DNA of 64,000 nucleotides from Anaerolineales bacterium (GCA_015075405.1 JABTUK010000003.1:558001-622000), one strand, 5' to 3'. Shown: positions 25,351 through 34,686, counted from the stretch's first letter. The notes: generated from the sequence alone by a model not told the origin. A program made the numbers and translations.

Positions 25351-28300
25351 TTATTCACTGTTAGTTTGAACCTCAAAAATATGAACCTGATGGGTCAAAA
25401 CATCCGTCAAATACAGCCGGTTGGTGAACGTATCAAAATAAATACCCACCGGCCCGGCCAGGTTGACCGAATCAATCGTCTGCCACTGGTCGAGCAGCGA
25501 GCCGTCTGGCCCGTAGCGGTAGAGGGAACGGCTCTGTGATTCGGTCATAAATATGGAGCCGTCGGGGCCAAAGGTCAAGTGGGGGCCGTTGAAAGCGTAG
25601 CCGTCGGGGATGGCCCATTGCAGCAGCGGGTTGCCGGCGGCGTCAACTCGCTGGACGCGGTTGTTTTCAGCCTCGGCCACGTAGTACGTACCTTGCGCAT
25701 CGCGCAGCGCGTCCGTCGGCTCGTTGAATTGGCCGGGGCCTGTGCCCAACCCGCCGATACTCCCGGCAGGCACGCCCTCGGCGCTGAAGAGGGCCAGCCG
25801 GGAACTGCCGGTATCGGCCACGGCCACGCTGTCGTCGTCAAACACGGTCAGGCCGCGCGGGTGGAACAGGAACACAGTCGGGCCGCCGAAACGGTCAAGC
25901 AGGTTGCCGGCGCTGTCGTAGCGGTAGACCCACTGTAGAGTCGAGTCCAGCACCAGAATCTCATCCCGGCTGTTGACCTCAACTGCCAAAGGCTCTTCAA
26001 AGGGAAACGGATCGCCGGTGAGGATTTTGAGCGGGACGCCTTGCGCGGTGAGCAACTGCACCCGCCGGTTGACGGTATCGGCAACAACCAGATTGCCGTC
26101 GCGCAGGACGGCCACATCTCGCGGCTCAAAGAACTGGCCCGGCTCGCTGCCGGGGCCGCCCAGAGAGTCTAGCCAGTTTAGACTCAACGATTGCACCTGG
26201 GTGTTGGTGATAGGCGGAGTGGTTCGGGGGGGATACCGGCCTAACGGAGGCCACAGGTTTTGGCTGGGGATTGGCTCCCGGACGCCCGCCGGGGTGGTCC
26301 AGGTGAGATAGATGCTGGAGCGGTCGGTATTGTCTTTGAAACGGACGCTGAGATCGTGCAGACCTGCCTCAAGCGTAACCGCTGCCTCAATATTTTGGTT
26401 GGGGGCCAGGGTTGTCAGCAGCAACTTGCCATCCAGGGAGAGCTGCGCCTCCGGCACAGCCCGCAGCCCCAGCCGGTACAGTCCGCTTTGCGGCGCATCC
26501 AGAGAGCCGGCCCACTCGACGGTATAGGGCCGCGGTAAGGGCGTAAAGTGGAAATACATATCCAAAAACGGGTCAATTCGCTGCAAGACCGGCCGGCCCT
26601 GCCAGCGGTCGTTGGGGTAGAAGGTCGCCAGCAGTCCGTGATTGGTAATCGGCGGGGCGTAGAACGCCCACTGCGGCACAAAGGTTTCACCCTTGCCGGG
26701 CTGCTGCCAGAAAAGAGCGACCTGGCCTGGCCCACCTTCGGCCAGCACCCGAATCGAATGATTCCCCTGGGCCAGCGGCAAGCCGGTAAGCTGCTCACCT
26801 TCACCGTCAAAAATAATATTCCCATCCAATTCCAGCAGGCCCTTACCGGGGGTTATAAGCCGCAAACTGTACGGGCCATACCGTTGGGCATAGAGAATCC
26901 CGCTCCACTCAGCCACAAAATCAAAGGTCTCAGCGCCGGGGGCAGGAGGCAGGTCAGCCGGCCAGGCCAGGTTAACGCTCAGGGCGCGTTCACTGTGGAA
27001 AGGTGGTTCCTCAGAAAGGATGTCGCTGGAGATGTCTCCGCCTGGTTTAAAGTAGCGCAGTTGCAAGCCCTGGACCGAAGCCAGGTTGAGGGGTTGCAGG
27101 TCAACCAGGTAAACAATAGGCGTCTCGTCTTCGGTAGGGCTGGAAGCAATCTCGAAATTGGCGTTGGGGTAAATTCGCTCGGCTTCCTCAAAAATCCAGA
27201 GGTCGTCGGGGTGGATAAAGAGGACCACCGGACGATTGGGCAGCTCGCGGATGGGCAGGGCGTCGGGGATGGTTAAAGTGCGCTGCCCTTTAACCTCGGG
27301 GGCCAAAAAGCGCAGCGTCGGATGGCCGGCAAAAAAAGGCGACAAATAATAGAGCGTATCCGGCCCCAATTGGGCCATTTTGCGGCCCACCAGCGTTTCG
27401 GGAGTCGAAAAGGCATTCCATGAAGCAAAATCATGGGCCTGACGCACAAAGTAGGTGTAGGCGTTAAAAACCAGGATAAAACTCAGCAGGGCTGCCGCCG
27501 GAACCAGCAGCCAGAGGCGCGGCAGCGGCTTGAGGGCCTTCTCCGCTTCTTGTCCCAGAGCAGTCAAAGCAAGTCCGGCAAAGTAAATCACGGCCGGCAT
27601 CGCGCCAATGGAACGCAGCGATTGCGGCGCTTCAAAATCCACACTAAAAATGCCACCGGCCAGGGCTAAAGGAAACAACAGCAGAAAAAACAGGTTGGCC
27701 GGGTGACGGGGTCGGGCCAGGGCCAGACCCAGGCCCAGGATCGCCAAAATAGCCATGGCCGGGTCGAGCATTGGCTCACCGGGCAGATTGTGGCGGCCAT
27801 TGCTGTCACCCTGGTAATTAAACATCAGCAGATGTTTTTGGGTGCTGTCCCAGATAGCCCGCACCAGATCGGGCTGGTCGCGCCGGATAAAAATCGAAAT
27901 CTGGTTGGTCCGATAAAAAAAAGCATCAGACTCGAACAGGGCAAATTGGATAATCGGCATCACCACCAGCCAGGCGGCAACGGCGATAAAAACAAGCCGC
28001 CCCAGGTGGCCGCCCCAGTTCCGGCGATGAAGCGTTACTGCCCACCAATCTCGCCAGTTTGGCTGGGTCATCCCCAGCAGGCAGGTCAGAATGACAAACA
28101 AAAACAGCGCCACCCAATAAAGCCGGAAGGCAGTGTAAAACAACAACCCTCCACCCAAACTCAAACCGGCCCACAAAGCATCACGTAGATGCCCGCGCCG
28201 CAGCAGGCGGGTTAAAAAATAGAGGCTCAGAAATTCAAAAAAGGGTGCATCAACGCCGGTCATGGCGATCCGGCTAAAGTTGACGTGCCAGCGGGCCACG

Positions 28301-29133
28301 GCCAGCAGAAAGGCCAGAATCAGGCCAAAGCGCGGCCCGCGCAGTTCGCGGCCAAAAAGATAAGCGGCCAACACCCCGCCCAGGCCAAACAGCACGCTGA
28401 CCAGCCGCAGCGAGTGAACCGAGTCGCCCAGCCAATGGAGCGCGGCGGCATAAAGAGCCAGAAAATGGCCGCTGACATTAATCGGCGGATAAAAGACAGG
28501 GCGATAAGCCGGCTCCTGCAACATGCGGCGGGCTTCCAGGCCGGCCTCGGCTTCATCATACCAGATGCCGAAGGGCTGGCTGGTAAAATTGTACAGGCGC
28601 ATAAACAGGGCCAGCCCTATGACCAGGGCCAGGGCAACGGTTTGGGTGGGTAATACCCCGTGGATTTTATGCGACCAGGTCAAGCCTTCGGTCAGCAGCA
28701 GACCGCCGCCCAACAGCAGGCCCAGGCTGCTCAGGTACAGCCACCAGGCCTGGGGGTAACTTTCGACATTGGCAAAAAAATCAAAGGCAACCAGGGACAG
28801 ACCCAGGGCTAAAACCAGCAGCCAGACCCCCACATTGCGCCGCCAGCCGGCCCGCAGGCTGAGGTTAAAGAGTCGTGGCTCAGCGGAGATAGCCAAATCG
28901 TCGGTATGGCTGGCTACAGCGCGGGCAAAAAGAATGACCGCGACCCCATAAAAGAGCAGTCCATCCCAGAGCGAGCTGCGGCTAAAAAGGAGTTGGCCCA
29001 ACCCGCCGAACCCCACTCCGGCCGCGGCCAGAGCCAGTCGGTTAAGGGTTCGGCGGGGGCGTAAACGAGTATTTTCAAGCGGCTGATTTATTTGGGGCTG
29101 AGTGGAATGAGAATCAATGGACGCAACAGACAT
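25351..29133 (-). CDS. GT39-like membrane glycosyltransferase fused to PA14-like and NHL domains
   Basis: 1260 residues. Residues 1-25 cytosolic; about a dozen TM helices to ~570, with the WYDEAEAGLEARRML motif (Asp193-Glu194) placed like the catalytic acid pair of PMT/ArnT-type GT-C enzymes that use polyprenyl-linked sugars. Residues ~700-975 contain two PA14-like sandwiches (EWSGILYAQRYGPYSLRL..GNHSIRVLAEGG and VEWAGSLDAPQSGLYRLGL..GLHDLSVRFKD). Residues ~985-1260 form an NHL beta-propeller (EPRDVAVLRDGNLVVADTVNRR..GPGQFNEPTDALRDAQGTYYVAEAENNRVQ). The soluble part should face the outside. Confidence 0.85.
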   Translation of the reverse strand: MSVASIDSHSTQPQINQPLENTRLRPRRTLNRLALAAAGVGFGGLGQLLFSRSSLWDGLLFYGVAVILFARAVASHTDDLAISAEPRLFNLSLRAGWRRNVGVWLLVLALGLSLVAFDFFANVESYPQAWWLYLSSLGLLLGGGLLLTEGLTWSHKIHGVLPTQTVALALVIGLALFMRLYNFTSQPFGIWYDEAEAGLEARRMLQEPAYRPVFYPPINVSGHFLALYAAALHWLGDSVHSLRLVSVLFGLGGVLAAYLFGRELRGPRFGLILAFLLAVARWHVNFSRIAMTGVDAPFFEFLSLYFLTRLLRRGHLRDALWAGLSLGGGLLFYTAFRLYWVALFLFVILTCLLGMTQPNWRDWWAVTLHRRNWGGHLGRLVFIAVAAWLVVMPIIQFALFESDAFFYRTNQISIFIRRDQPDLVRAIWDSTQKHLLMFNYQGDSNGRHNLPGEPMLDPAMAILAILGLGLALARPRHPANLFFLLLFPLALAGGIFSVDFEAPQSLRSIGAMPAVIYFAGLALTALGQEAEKALKPLPRLWLLVPAAALLSFILVFNAYTYFVRQAHDFASWNAFSTPETLVGRKMAQLGPDTLYYLSPFFAGHPTLRFLAPEVKGQRTLTIPDALPIRELPNRPVVLFIHPDDLWIFEEAERIYPNANFEIASSPTEDETPIVYLVDLQPLNLASVQGLQLRYFKPGGDISSDILSEEPPFHSERALSVNLAWPADLPPAPGAETFDFVAEWSGILYAQRYGPYSLRLITPGKGLLELDGNIIFDGEGEQLTGLPLAQGNHSIRVLAEGGPGQVALFWQQPGKGETFVPQWAFYAPPITNHGLLATFYPNDRWQGRPVLQRIDPFLDMYFHFTPLPRPYTVEWAGSLDAPQSGLYRLGLRAVPEAQLSLDGKLLLTTLAPNQNIEAAVTLEAGLHDLSVRFKDNTDRSSIYLTWTTPAGVREPIPSQNLWPPLGRYPPRTTPPITNTQVQSLSLNWLDSLGGPGSEPGQFFEPRDVAVLRDGNLVVADTVNRRVQLLTAQGVPLKILTGDPFPFEEPLAVEVNSRDEILVLDSTLQWVYRYDSAGNLLDRFGGPTVFLFHPRGLTVFDDDSVAVADTGSSRLALFSAEGVPAGSIGGLGTGPGQFNEPTDALRDAQGTYYVAEAENNRVQRVDAAGNPLLQWAIPDGYAFNGPHLTFGPDGSIFMTESQSRSLYRYGPDGSLLDQWQTIDSVNLAGPVGIYFDTFTNRLYLTDVLTHQVHIFEVQTNSE

Positions 29134-29154
29134 AACCCCTATTATACTGAGAAG

Positions 29155-29715
29155 TTAGACCACTCGCCAATAGACCCCATTTTCACGGGCCATGAGTTTA
29201 TTGATAATGAACTCCCGGCGCAAGGTGGCGAAATCGGGGTGGTGGCGTTGGATTATTTCATTTACCCTGGCCTCTGGATATTGCACCCCTTCATCAAATT
29301 GACTCACCAACCATTTGAGGATGACCAGCCGTTTTTTATGGCTGGCCGGAATTTCCTTGAGGCGTTGACCGTCGAGGTAATTGCCCAACACCTTTTGCTC
29401 CCAGGCATCAGGTCCGGCTGTTTCAACGAGTGAGGCCATCTTTTCGGTAGAGAAAATGTTTTTGTTCATCGCCTGCAATCCCTCCGGGTTGAGCCGGTAC
29501 AAATGGGTATTCCCTTCGGCCCGCATCTGGACCAGATTCAGTTCCTTCAACTTAGCCAAATGATGCGACACAGTCGGTTCTCGTAACGCCAAAAGGGCAG
29601 CCAACTCCTCCACGCTGCATTCACGGTTGGCCAGGATACCCAACAGTTTGAAGCGGCTTTCGTTGGCCAGGGCTTTAAAAAAGCTCAAAAGTGTTTGAAA
29701 TTCATCTTGTCCCAT
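29155..29715 (-). CDS. ArsR-family regulator with DUF2087 domain
   Basis: 186 residues from ATG 29715, preceded by AGAGGTG; the frame starts at 29739 but has no signal there. N-terminal winged helix (FKALANESRFKLLGILANRECSVEELAALLALREPTVSHHLAKLKEL) without the metal-binding Cys of ArsR/SmtB. C-terminal DUF2087 (IPASHKKRLVILKWLVSQFDEGVQYPEARVNEIIQRHHPDFATLRRE). Likely autoregulated through the inverted repeat just upstream. Confidence 0.88.
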   Translation of the reverse strand: MGQDEFQTLLSFFKALANESRFKLLGILANRECSVEELAALLALREPTVSHHLAKLKELNLVQMRAEGNTHLYRLNPEGLQAMNKNIFSTEKMASLVETAGPDAWEQKVLGNYLDGQRLKEIPASHKKRLVILKWLVSQFDEGVQYPEARVNEIIQRHHPDFATLRREFIINKLMARENGVYWRVV

Positions 29716-29726
29716 AATCACCTCTA

Positions 29727-29760
29727 TTTCGATATACATCTAATTTGAAGTATATCAAAA
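29727..29760. promoter_or_regulatory. Putative ArsR operator
   Basis: Inverted repeat TTTCGATATAC / GTATATCAAAA separated by 12 bp, immediately 5' of the ArsR/DUF2087 gene (11 bp from its ATG). GATATAC and GTATATC are perfect complements. Position and symmetry suit a dimeric winged-helix repressor. Confidence 0.6.
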
Positions 29761-29793
29761 TAGTCCTAGTAGGTCAAATTCCATCACAAAATC

Positions 29794-29826
29794 AAAAAAG
29801 GTCTGTGACCACCTTTTCCACAGACC
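29794..29826 (-). terminator. Intrinsic terminator of the sulfate ABC operon
   Basis: On the minus strand GGTCTGTG..CACAGACC (8-bp stem, 29800-29826) is followed by TTTTTT (29794-29799), 25 bp after the cysW stop. Confidence 0.85.
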
Positions 29827-29851
29827 TTAAACGGAGGATAGATAAGTCAAT

Positions 29852-30709
29852 TTAATGCTCTTTTTTGCGGAGTAAATCTGTACCCATAATGAGCAATAAA
29901 GAGAAAAGCCCCAGGACAATGGCTGCGCTGTACGCGCCCACATACTGCCGCTCGTCCAGAGCGCGGAAGATGTAGAGGGTGGAGGTTTCGGTGCTGCCTT
30001 GCAGGCCGCCGCCAATCACCAGCACCGCGCCGAACTCACCCAGGGCGCGGGCAAAGGTGAGGGTGACGCCATAGATAAAACCCCAGCGCAAGGCCGGCAG
30101 GGTTATGTACCAGAAGGTCTGCCAACCGTTGGCCCCCAGCGTCGCAGCGGCCTGTTCCTGCTTGACGCCAAAAGCTTCCAGCACCGGGATGAGTTCGCGG
30201 ATCATGAAAGGTAAGCTGACAAATAAGGTCGCCAGGATGATACCCGGCAGGGCAAAAGCAATTCTGATGTCCAGGGTCGTCAGCAGCGGCGCCAGAAAGC
30301 CGTTCCGGCCAAAGAGCAAGAGCAGCATATAACCGGCCACCACCGGCGAAACGGCAAAAGGCATGTCAATCAGGCCGTTGAGCAAGTTGCGCCCCCGAAA
30401 ATCATGCCGCACCATCACCCAGGCCACCACCGTGCCAAAAATGGCGTGAACCGTGACCACAATCAGACTAACCAGCAGCGTCCGCCAGAAACTGGCCAGC
30501 ACATCTGGCTGGCTGAGGGCGGTAATGACTGCGCCCACGCCTTCTTTGAAAGCACCGGCCGTCAAGCTGACCAGCGGAGCGATGATCAAGAGGCCGGCGT
30601 AGGCTATGACTATTCCAATCAAAAGCCGGCGTCGCCAGACGCCATGTTGAATGGCGGGCCGTGTCGCTACCAGCGGGGCCGGTATAGCTTTCGTTGTTAG
30701 ACTGCTCAT
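29852..30709 (-). CDS. cysW: Sulfate ABC transporter permease CysW
   Basis: 285 residues, six TM helices. The EAA loop (EAFGVKQEQAAATLGANGWQTFWYITLPALRWGFIYG) and FARALGEFGAVLVIGG match CysW/ModB-type permeases. Third membrane-complex gene of the cysA-sbp-cysT-cysW operon; ends at a strong terminator. It imports sulfate, thiosulfate or a similar oxyanion together with CysT. Confidence 0.9.
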   Translation of the reverse strand: MSSLTTKAIPAPLVATRPAIQHGVWRRRLLIGIVIAYAGLLIIAPLVSLTAGAFKEGVGAVITALSQPDVLASFWRTLLVSLIVVTVHAIFGTVVAWVMVRHDFRGRNLLNGLIDMPFAVSPVVAGYMLLLLFGRNGFLAPLLTTLDIRIAFALPGIILATLFVSLPFMIRELIPVLEAFGVKQEQAAATLGANGWQTFWYITLPALRWGFIYGVTLTFARALGEFGAVLVIGGGLQGSTETSTLYIFRALDERQYVGAYSAAIVLGLFSLLLIMGTDLLRKKEH

Positions 30710-30723
30710 ACAAATTCCTTTTG

Positions 30724-30763
30724 TAACTGCTCAGCCATGTCATTTCGACCGTAGGGAGAAATC
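30724..30763. repeat. MITE-A fragment between cysT and cysW
   Basis: TAACTGCTCAGCCATGTCATTTCG..GGAGAAATCCT only; the right half is missing and the cysT stop codon abuts it. Confidence 0.6.
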
Positions 30764-31645
30764 CTAATTCTTCCGTCCGCGCTGCTGCAAGTGGCTGACC
30801 AGTAAAATCAAACTGAAAGCGATGGCCAGCATCACAATGGACACCGCACTGGCCCCCATCCGATTTTCCGACTCGACCTCACCAAAAACATAGACCGCTG
30901 CGGTTTGAGAGTAGAAAGGAATATTCCCGGCGACAATCACTATTGAGCCAAATTCGCCGATGGCGCGGGCAAAGCTCAAGAGCGCGCCACTGGTGAGGGG
31001 CAAAATCAGGGGCGGTAACGTGACCCGGCGAAAGATGGTCCATGGTCCCGCGCCCAGGGTTGCCGCCGCGTATTCCTGCTGCTTATCCAGCCCCAACAAC
31101 ACCGGCTGCACCGCCCGGACCACAAAAGGATAGGTGATGAAGAGCAACGCCAGAATAATGCCGGGCGGGGCAAAGATAATATCTATTCCCCAGGTATCTT
31201 TGAGCCAGGCCCCCACCACTTGCTGCGGGCCGTAGAGCACCACCAGCATGACACCTGTCACCAGGGTTGGAATAGCCAGCGGCAGGTCAATGAGGGCGTT
31301 GAACAATTTTTTGCCCGGAAATTCATAGCGCACCAACACGTAGGCGGTCAGTGTACCCATAATGGTGTTGATGATGACCATTACCGCCGCCGTCCAGAGG
31401 GTCAATTGGAGGGCGTGCCAGGCCACCGGCGACGAAATCGCCTGCCAGAAGCCCGACACCCCCTTCTGAAAACCATCCCGCGCAATCACCAGCAGAGGGA
31501 TAAGCAGCATAACCGTCAGGTAGGTTAGAGCGACGCCGCGCACGCCCCAGCAACCCCAATTGAAGGATGAAGGATGAAGGATGAAGGATGAAGCTGTCAA
31601 TTTCCGCCTTCCGCCTTCCGCCTTCATATTTTGCAGCACGGTCAT
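30764..31645 (-). CDS. cysT: Sulfate ABC transporter permease CysT
   Basis: 293 residues. Its ATG overlaps the binding-protein stop (ATGA), supporting this start. Six TM helices; LGLDKQQEYAAATLGAGPWTIFRRVTLPPLILPL is the EAA loop and FARAIGEFGSIVIVAGNIP is typical of CysT (CysU). The N-terminal ~28 residues (including GGRRKLTASSFILHPSSFN) come from repeated GGATGAA units and are not family sequence; the real protein begins around VALTYLTVMLLIPLL. The insertion keeps the frame and coupling. Confidence 0.9.
   Translation of the reverse strand: MTVLQNMKAEGGRRKLTASSFILHPSSFNWGCWGVRGVALTYLTVMLLIPLLVIARDGFQKGVSGFWQAISSPVAWHALQLTLWTAAVMVIINTIMGTLTAYVLVRYEFPGKKLFNALIDLPLAIPTLVTGVMLVVLYGPQQVVGAWLKDTWGIDIIFAPPGIILALLFITYPFVVRAVQPVLLGLDKQQEYAAATLGAGPWTIFRRVTLPPLILPLTSGALLSFARAIGEFGSIVIVAGNIPFYSQTAAVYVFGEVESENRMGASAVSIVMLAIAFSLILLVSHLQQRGRKN
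31560..31627. repeat. GGATGAA tandem repeat translated at the CysT N-terminus
   Basis: Four AAGGATG(A) units next to GCGGAAG units. The same GGATGAA array is found in frame within the glycosyltransferase at 50945. Confidence 0.75.
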
Positions 31646-32727
31646 TGCGGTAAACCTTGCACGCCGGAAATAACTCGATTATAAACGCCGGTGTCGCCAA
31701 AGAAATCAGGAGTCGCTTGGCCCCAGCCGCCGAAATACTCAATGGTGAACAGGTCTTCCACCGGGGGATACTGGGCAGCCGTAGCTTTGGCTACTTCAGG
31801 GTCAACCGAGCGCAGTCCGTGCCTGGCAAAAATTTCCTGAACCTCGCGGCTGAAGAGAAATTCGACAAAGGCTTCGGCGGCTGCGCGAGACCCGTGTTTG
31901 TCAACATAGGTATCTACCACCGCCACCGGGTTTTCAATCAAAATGGTCGAGCGCGGGATAACCATTTCATAATCCTGTCCGCCTTGCTGGCCGACCAGAA
32001 TTTCGTTTTCATAGGTGATAATCACCTGGCCGACCCCCTGTTCGTAGTTGGTGATGCTTTCGCGGGCGCCTTTGTCCATCACTTTAACATTTTTGAGCAC
32101 AGCCAGCAGAAAGGCTTGGGCAGCGGCCTCGTCATCCTTGGGCACGCCTTCAACAAAGCCGCGTTTGGCCGCGCCGTAAAGGGCCAGAATATTCCACATC
32201 GCGCCGCCGCTGGTTTTGGGATTAGGCGTCAGCACTTCAACGCCGGGCTTGGCCAGGTCGGCCCAATCTTTGATGCCCAGCGGATTGCCTTTACGCACCC
32301 CAAAAACGACGATAGAGGTACTGACCATGCCTTTGGCGCCCACACTGCGCCAATCGTGGGTGATAAGGCTGGCCTTTTCCAGGCGAGTAATATCGGCTTC
32401 CAGCGACAGGGCCGTTATATCCGCCTCAAACCCTTCGGCAATGGCCCGTGATTGCGCGCCTGACCCCAGGTAAGACTCTTCAAAGGTCACTTCCTGGCCG
32501 GTTTTTTCCCGCCACTGCGCTTTGAACAGCGGAATAATTTCACTATAGGCTTCACGGGGCGTGGTGTACGCGCCCAAAATCAGGTTAACCGGCTTGCTGC
32601 TGGCCGCAGCGCTGCCAGCAGGTTGGTTTTCGGCCGGGGTCGTCGCACTGTTGGCTGCTCCACCACAGGCAGCCAAAACTCCGGCAAAGATGAATAAGAT
32701 AAAAACTGCTGTAAACTTTTTTAGCAT
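31642..32727 (-). CDS. Sulfate-binding lipoprotein (Sbp/CysP-like)
   Basis: 361 residues from ATG 32727, 6 nt after CAGGAG (a second ATG abuts upstream; the frame extends to 32763). Signal with lipobox LAAC (lipoprotein). LILGAYTTPREAYSEIIPLFKAQW, ESYLGSGAQSRAIAEGFEADI and GVEVLTPNPKTSGGAMWNILA are the oxyanion-binding regions of sulfate/thiosulfate-binding proteins. Delivers the anion to CysT/CysW. Confidence 0.93.
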   Translation of the reverse strand: MLKKFTAVFILFIFAGVLAACGGAANSATTPAENQPAGSAAASSKPVNLILGAYTTPREAYSEIIPLFKAQWREKTGQEVTFEESYLGSGAQSRAIAEGFEADITALSLEADITRLEKASLITHDWRSVGAKGMVSTSIVVFGVRKGNPLGIKDWADLAKPGVEVLTPNPKTSGGAMWNILALYGAAKRGFVEGVPKDDEAAAQAFLLAVLKNVKVMDKGARESITNYEQGVGQVIITYENEILVGQQGGQDYEMVIPRSTILIENPVAVVDTYVDKHGSRAAAEAFVEFLFSREVQEIFARHGLRSVDPEVAKATAAQYPPVEDLFTIEYFGGWGQATPDFFGDTGVYNRVISGVQGLPQ

Positions 32728-32794
32728 CATAGTCTCCTGAAAAATAATTCTTTCGGAGTGCAAAAGCTAAGCTTTTGCACTCCGAATTTTTGTC

Positions 32795-34666
32795 CTACAC
32801 ACCCGACCTGACAATCAAAACCGGGCGGTTAATCACATTAAGAATTTGGCCGACAATACCATTGAGCGGAACTCGACCATCCCGTTGGGGCAAAGGAGCC
32901 CCCATGACCAGTAAATCATAGCCACCCGTAGTGACTTCGCTAGTAATTTCATCGCGCACTGGGCCGGTACGAATAGTGGTATGGGCCGGAACACCCAATA
33001 ATTCCAAAGTGCGCACCCCGCTGGCCAAAAAGCGCTCGGCCCGGCTGCGGGCCAGGGGTTGGCCGTCTTCCTCCTGGGGCAGCACCGACAGGAGGGTTGC
33101 CTCTGCGCCCACGTGGCGCACCAGCCGCCCGGCAAACAGGACATCATCTTTGCCCGGCTCCCCACTGGTAACACAAATCAGGGCACGGGTTGGCGTCGGC
33201 TGGGGCTGCGAGACCAGCAGCAGGTGATGCTCGCCCGATTGCAGAATTTGCTCGGCCAGTTCCACACTTTCCTGGCGTTGAAACCCCAACACCACCAGAT
33301 CATAGGGCCGGCGCTCAACTTCCTTGGCCACCGCCTCGGCCAGCAAATCGGGGGTAGCGCGTGTTTCCAGGGCAGCCAGGCCGCTGCCAAGCTGCTCTCT
33401 GGCTTCGCGCAGATGACGCCCCATGGTTTCTGGCTTTTGGCCGTAGCCCAAAAGGGTAATGCGGGCGTGGGCCAGGCGAGCAATCTGCCCACCCAGCATT
33501 AAAGCGCCATTTGAAAGAGGCGAGCCATCGGTGACAATCAGAAAGCTGAGACCAGGGTGGGCTAAAGCGTGGATGCGCCGGACTCCCACCCAGACGCTGT
33601 CGCCGGGGCGCAGAGGCAGGCGGCTCACCTGGTCCTGAGAACGGCTGGCCTCAACCAGCACCGAGCCACTGCCAAATGAAACCGGCGGCGAAATAGGTCG
33701 CACTCCTGGAATCGGGGGCAAGCGCAGCCGCAACCGTTCAAACGAGCCGCCAAACGCGCTTTCTTCCACCTCACCCCGGCCAAGTTGGGGGCAATCTAAA
33801 GCTTCGGGCGAAGAAGCCAGGGCCACATCTTCGGGGCGGAACAACACCTGGACCCGCTGAGGCTGGGCGTCGCCCACCGGCTTGACCTCTTGGCGCAGCG
33901 GGAAGTAAACCGGTCCCACCTTGACTCCATCAGCACTGCCCTGACCGACCAACAGGTTAGCCGTCCCCAAAAAGGCGGCCACAAATTCGGTCTGGGGATG
34001 CCGGTAAAGCTCTTCCGGCTGGCCCACTTCCAACAGCCGGCCAAAACTCATTACCCCCAGCCGGTCGGCCAATTCAAAGGCTTCTTCCTGATCGTGGGTG
34101 ACCAGGATGGTGGTGATGCCTAACTCTTTTTGGATCAGGCGGAGGTTGCGGCGCAGTTCGACCCGAATCTTGGCGTCAAGCGCGCCGAGCGGCTCATCGA
34201 GCAGCAATACTTCCGGCTGGTGGGCCAAGGCGCGAGCCAGGGCTACCCGCTGCTGCTGGCCGCCGGAAATCTGATGAGGCATACGGCTGCCCAAACCGGC
34301 TAGACCGACCAACTCCAACAGCTCATCCCGCCGGCGGCGGCGTTCGGCAGCGGGAGTTTTGCGGATACGCATGCCAAACTCAATATTGTCGGCCACAGAC
34401 ATGTGTTGGAAGAGAGCGTAGTTTTGAAAAACAAAGCCAACCCGCCGCTCCTGAGGTGGCAGATAGGTCACATCGCGCCCATGCAGGAGAATGTGTCCCC
34501 GGTCTACCTCGGCCAGGCCGGCAATCATGTTCAAGACCGTGCTTTTGCCGCTGCCGCTGGAACCCAGCAGGACAAAAAATTCACCGTCGGCAATTTCCAG
34601 GGAAACATTATAAACTACGGGGTGGCCGTCATAGCGTTTGGTTAGCTGTTCAAGAATGATGGACAT
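32795..34666 (-). CDS. cysA: Sulfate ABC ATPase fused to two UspA-like domains
   Basis: 623 residues. Residues 1-235: complete ATPase (Walker A GSSGSGKST, signature [15 protein letters not shown], Walker B LLLDEPLGALD, VTHDQEEA). Residues 240-370: TOBE-like regulatory part (VLFRPEDVAL, RLRLRLPPIP). Residues ~375-490 and ~493-622: two consecutive universal-stress-protein-like folds (RPYDLVVLGFQRQ..HHLLLVSQ and GYDLLVMGAPLP..ILNVINRPVLIVRSG). Ordinary CysA has ~350 residues and no such tail; UspA domains often bind ATP, so an energy- or stress-sensing role is possible. First gene of the operon. Confidence 0.88.
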   Translation of the reverse strand: MSIILEQLTKRYDGHPVVYNVSLEIADGEFFVLLGSSGSGKSTVLNMIAGLAEVDRGHILLHGRDVTYLPPQERRVGFVFQNYALFQHMSVADNIEFGMRIRKTPAAERRRRRDELLELVGLAGLGSRMPHQISGGQQQRVALARALAHQPEVLLLDEPLGALDAKIRVELRRNLRLIQKELGITTILVTHDQEEAFELADRLGVMSFGRLLEVGQPEELYRHPQTEFVAAFLGTANLLVGQGSADGVKVGPVYFPLRQEVKPVGDAQPQRVQVLFRPEDVALASSPEALDCPQLGRGEVEESAFGGSFERLRLRLPPIPGVRPISPPVSFGSGSVLVEASRSQDQVSRLPLRPGDSVWVGVRRIHALAHPGLSFLIVTDGSPLSNGALMLGGQIARLAHARITLLGYGQKPETMGRHLREAREQLGSGLAALETRATPDLLAEAVAKEVERRPYDLVVLGFQRQESVELAEQILQSGEHHLLLVSQPQPTPTRALICVTSGEPGKDDVLFAGRLVRHVGAEATLLSVLPQEEDGQPLARSRAERFLASGVRTLELLGVPAHTTIRTGPVRDEITSEVTTGGYDLLVMGAPLPQRDGRVPLNGIVGQILNVINRPVLIVRSGV

Positions 34667-34686
34667 GATTACCTTTCGCCCTATGG

